The notes below the pieces were generated by a model, which worked only from the letters and a program-made list of their open reading frames with translations, was not told the origin of the DNA and ran no database searches. From an uncultured Eubacteriales bacterium (lineage in GTDB: Bacteria; Bacillota; Clostridia; Peptostreptococcales; Anaerovoracaceae): a DNA stretch of 6,646 bases. The DNA lies in the NCBI GenBank assembly GCA_902766915.1, contig CACXFN010000198.1:1-6646 (forward strand), written 5' to 3'. Position 1 is the first letter of the stretch. Each line of letters opens with the position of its first letter. This document shows, piece after piece, positions 5,262 to 6,646 of the stretch. Made by a program: the position numbers and the translations under genes.

Positions 5262-6437
5262 ATGAAGTATAGGAAAGATAGATACGGAAATGAATTATCT
5301 CAGCTGGGGTACGGCTGCATGAGGTTTACGAGGAAAGGACCTCAGATTGACTATGCAAAGGCGGAACAGGAAATAATGTATGCCATAAATCAGGGCGTCA
5401 ATTACTTTGATACCGCATATTTATATCCCGGAAGCGAAGAATGCCTTGGGCGAATACTTGCTGAGAACGGTTGTAGAGAAAAGATAAATATTGCAACAAA
5501 GCTTCCACAGTATATGATGAAGTCCATGAAAGCCATAGAAAAGACTTTTGCAGAGGAACTATCAAGACTTAGGACTGATTATGTGGATTACTACCTGATG
5601 CATATGTTCACGGATATATTGGAGTGGGAGAGACTTAAGTCCTACGGCATAGAAAAGTGGATTGATGATCGGAAGAAAGATGGCTCAATCAGGCAGATTG
5701 GATTCTCCTTCCATGGGGATACTGAAATGTTCTTAAAGATACTCAATGCATATGATTGGGATTTTTGTCAGGTGCAGTACAACTATTTGGATGAAACCAG
5801 CCAGGCAGGAAGGCGTGGCGTGGAAGCGGCTGCAGAAAAGGGCATCCCGGTTATAATCATGGAGCCTCTTAGAGGAGGAAAGCTTGTGAACCTTCCGACC
5901 AAGGCTAGGCAAGAGCTTAAAGATAGTGGGACCGGGTATTCCGCGGCGGAGCTTGGGCTCAGATGGCTATGGAATCAGAAAGAGATTACGGTCATTCTTT
6001 CCGGGATGAATTCCATGGATATGGTTGCAGAGAATATCGGAATTGCATCAGATGCCGAACCTGGCGACTTCACATCTCGAGAACACAGCCTTGTGGAGCG
6101 TGTAAGAAGCATCATCAAGGAAAAGGAGAAGGTGGGTTGTACAGGATGCAGGTACTGCATGCCGTGCCCTCATGGTGTGGACATTCCGGGAACCTTCCAC
6201 TATTATAACTTGATGTATATCGAAGGCAAGAAACTGGGGACGAGAACAGAGTATGCCAGAAATATTGGCTTACAAAAGGATCCGGGCTTTGCATCAAAGT
6301 GCATAGAATGTGGTAAGTGCGAGCTGCATTGCCCTCAACACATCCAAATTAGAGAAATGTTAAAAAAGGCTGACAAGGATTTAAGACCGTTGCCACTCAG
6401 AATAGGTACAAGCATTGTGAAAAAAATAATCACATGA
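5262..6437 (+). CDS. Aldo/keto reductase with C-terminal two-cluster 4Fe-4S domain
   Basis: This is a predicted cytoplasmic NAD(P)H-dependent oxidoreductase of the COG1453-type aldo/keto reductases; the substrate is unknown. The 391 residues start MKYRKDRYGNELSQLGYGCM, the usual start of this clade, which supports the ATG at 5262 although the only purine-rich site (GAGGG, 5244-5248) is 13 bases upstream, farther than ideal. The barrel domain (about 1-280) carries the catalytic tetrad D50 and Y55 (FDTAYLY), K80 (ATKLP) and H114 (YYLMH). The tail has two cysteine motifs: C293, C296, C299, C302-P in CTGCRYCMPCP, and C347, C350, C353, C357-P in CIECGKCELHCP. Together they look like a bacterial-ferredoxin fold binding two 4Fe-4S clusters, so electrons may pass between an iron-sulfur donor and the nucleotide or substrate site. 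The length is normal and no motif is broken. It is transcribed away from the export operon with a separate promoter region, so a functional link is not implied. Confidence 0.93.
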   Translation: MKYRKDRYGNELSQLGYGCMRFTRKGPQIDYAKAEQEIMYAINQGVNYFDTAYLYPGSEECLGRILAENGCREKINIATKLPQYMMKSMKAIEKTFAEELSRLRTDYVDYYLMHMFTDILEWERLKSYGIEKWIDDRKKDGSIRQIGFSFHGDTEMFLKILNAYDWDFCQVQYNYLDETSQAGRRGVEAAAEKGIPVIIMEPLRGGKLVNLPTKARQELKDSGTGYSAAELGLRWLWNQKEITVILSGMNSMDMVAENIGIASDAEPGDFTSREHSLVERVRSIIKEKEKVGCTGCRYCMPCPHGVDIPGTFHYYNLMYIEGKKLGTRTEYARNIGLQKDPGFASKCIECGKCELHCPQHIQIREMLKKADKDLRPLPLRIGTSIVKKIIT

Positions 6438-6646
6438 TGGATAAGCATGGCTAGGCTGTAATTGAATAATACTGAATTAGGGTTGAATTAGGAGTATAAG
6501 GATACGAGCATATAAGTAGCCTTTTTTTTGTCAAAAAATAGGAATATTTTCATTAAATTCATTAAATAACAACAAGTAACATCAGGAAACAACCACTATT
6601 AGTACTGCTTAAACATTCATAAAAAAACCATTGAAAATACAGATAA
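6438..6646. other. AT-rich non-coding sequence downstream of the reductase
   Basis: I see no gene here. It contains TGAATTAGG twice (6473-6482 region and 6484-6492), a tandem TTCATTAAA (6549-6557 and 6558-6566) and the T-tract described separately. A further gene may begin beyond the right edge. Confidence 0.6.
6500..6529 (+). terminator. Possible intrinsic terminator of the reductase gene
   Basis: GGATAC (6500-6505) and GTAGCC (6516-6521) pair with one A-G mismatch around a 10-base loop, followed by eight Ts (6522-6529). The T-tract is convincing but the stem is weak. An alternative distal pairing is GGCTA near 6449 with TAGCC (6517-6521). It lies about 60-90 bases past the stop codon. Confidence 0.4.

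Noticed and set aside
6528..6566. Plus-strand promoter TTGTCA with a 17-base spacer near the right edge
   Set aside because: The matching -10 (CATTAA) is poor, and the -35 overlaps the T-tract; no gene starts within the window.

Overview
The window looks like chromosomal DNA of a Gram-positive, Lachnospiraceae-like Firmicute. This is inferred from protein style: a Clostridia-type aldo/keto reductase with a ferredoxin-like tail, and an NHLM-type peptide export system with a very short adaptor. It also rests on moderate GC, purine-rich Shine-Dalgarno sites and T-rich intrinsic terminators. No 16S or other phylogenetic marker is present, so the genus cannot be named.

Positions 1-4609 (minus strand) hold a tightly packed three-gene operon. 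Reading right to left, it encodes a 139-residue truncated HlyD-like membrane protein, a 725-residue ABC transporter with an N-terminal C39 double-glycine peptidase, and a second ABC transporter without a peptidase that runs off the left edge (665 codons visible). All three match the NHLM (nitrile-hydratase-leader microcin) secretion families. The expected job is to cut the leader from a ribosomally made peptide and export the core. The intergenic gaps are 4 and 11 bases, and each Shine-Dalgarno site overlaps the stop codon of the gene before it. A good sigma-A-type promoter lies about 90 bases upstream of the first gene, with a GGTAAC direct repeat behind it. No precursor peptide or modifying enzyme is convincingly visible.

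Positions 4610-5261 form a 652-base divergent intergenic region that is unusually structured. From left to right it holds the operon promoter, a strong minus-strand terminator, a weak plus-strand hairpin, a roughly 200-base segment with a possible 36-residue minus-strand ORF, and a strong plus-strand terminator. Then come three degenerate 22-bp repeats ending in a near-perfect palindrome, and finally an almost four-copy AT-rich 20-bp tandem repeat just ahead of the next gene. The middle part resembles the end of a decayed mobile element, but no transposase can be recognised.

Positions 5262-6437 (plus strand) encode an aldo/keto reductase fused to a C-terminal two-cluster 4Fe-4S domain, a probable redox enzyme with no obvious link to the exporter. 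Positions 6438-6646 are AT-rich and non-coding, with a possible terminator.
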